Shown here piece by piece: positions 6,610 through 6,750 of a stretch of 6,750 nucleotides of DNA. Origin of the DNA: an uncultured Prevotellaceae bacterium (GTDB taxonomy: Bacteria; Bacteroidota; Bacteroidia; Bacteroidales; Bacteroidaceae); the NCBI GenBank assembly GCA_946415695.1, contig CAMKTM010000130.1:1-6750 (forward strand). The letters run 5' to 3'. Each line of letters begins with the position of its first letter. The first letter of the stretch is position 1. The translations under genes were made by a program, and so were the position numbers. The notes under the pieces were generated by a model. It saw only the letters and a program-made list of their open reading frames with translations. It did no database searches and was not told the origin of the DNA.

Positions 6610-6686
6610 CTGTCCGGGGAATTCGGCCTTTGGTTCTTCGGCTAAAGCCTCAGGCGCAGGCGGAACAGGCCGATTTTACCGGACAC
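6610..6686. repeat. Inverted-repeat stem-loop element, MITE-like
   Basis: The 19-nt arms 6611-6629 and 6667-6685 begin TGTCCGG and end CCGGACA. They pair at 16 positions plus one G-T, with mismatches at 6618/6678 and 6622/6674. The interior adds GTTC/GAAC (6633-6636 with 6663-6666) and small GC-rich hairpins (GGCTAAAGCC, GCCTCAGGC). The 5-mer CAATA flanks both sides (6605-6609 and 6687-6691) and could be a target-site duplication. No transposase is encoded here. It may be a miniature insertion element moved in trans, a dispersed intergenic repeat, or a structured RNA or terminator. Confidence 0.5.
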
Positions 6687-6750
6687 CAATAATAAGAAAT
6701 TAAGAAACGCAGAAGAGACGAAATCACAGAAAATAGATTTCATAATGAAA
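6687..6750. other. A-rich intergenic stretch, possible leader of the next gene
   Basis: The stretch is A/purine-rich and ends in ATGAAA (ATG at 6745-6747), which could be the first two codons (Met-Lys) of a downstream plus-strand gene. Two codons cannot confirm this. TAGATTTC at 6734-6741 is close to the Bacteroidetes -7 consensus TAnnTTTG but sits too near the ATG to be persuasive. Confidence 0.25.

Noticed and set aside
6745..6750. Start of a new gene (ATGAAA)
   Set aside because: Only two codons lie in the window, so it is noted under the A-rich stretch but not called as a CDS.

Overview
The window looks like chromosomal DNA from a Bacteroidales bacterium, most likely Prevotella or a close relative. 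The evidence is a DUF4302-type protein (a family essentially confined to Bacteroidetes), a BACON-like domain, two large exported proteins ending in the same YNLxGQxV...KG...GKK...K tail (common in Prevotella and resembling a type IX secretion C-terminal signal), and start codons with no clear Shine-Dalgarno sequence. Genus-level placement is inference.

Layout: three genes on the plus strand fill about 95% of the window. (1) Positions 2-1015 hold the 3' part of a DUF4302-like surface protein whose start lies upstream. (2) After only 27 bp, 1043-3907 encodes a 954-residue exported protein with a basic, Gln-rich N-terminal stretch, two tandem copies of an acidic domain, a large unrecognised middle region, a BACON-like domain and the tail. 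(3) 3904-6453 encodes an 849-residue M6-family zinc metalloprotease (HEFTHVLGLPD) with pro-region, Big_2-like and OB-fold-like domains and the same tail. Genes 2 and 3 overlap by 4 bp (ATGA), so they are very probably co-transcribed and translationally coupled. A terminator-like hairpin sits inside the first codons of the protease gene.

Region 6454-6750 has no convincing gene but is rich in repeats. It holds a degenerate 22-bp tandem array (about 6497-6606), a 42-bp near-perfect palindrome within it that probably acts as a bidirectional terminator, two copies of CTGTCCGGGGAA at either side of the array, and a 77-bp MITE-like stem-loop bounded by TGTCCGG/CCGGACA. An ATG at 6745 may begin the next gene.

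Working model (inference): a surface or secreted protein-handling cluster. DUF4302 proteins often accompany SusC/SusD-like uptake loci, and the coupled large exported protein and M6 protease probably leave by the same route and act at the cell surface or outside the cell. The function of the 954-residue protein is unknown.
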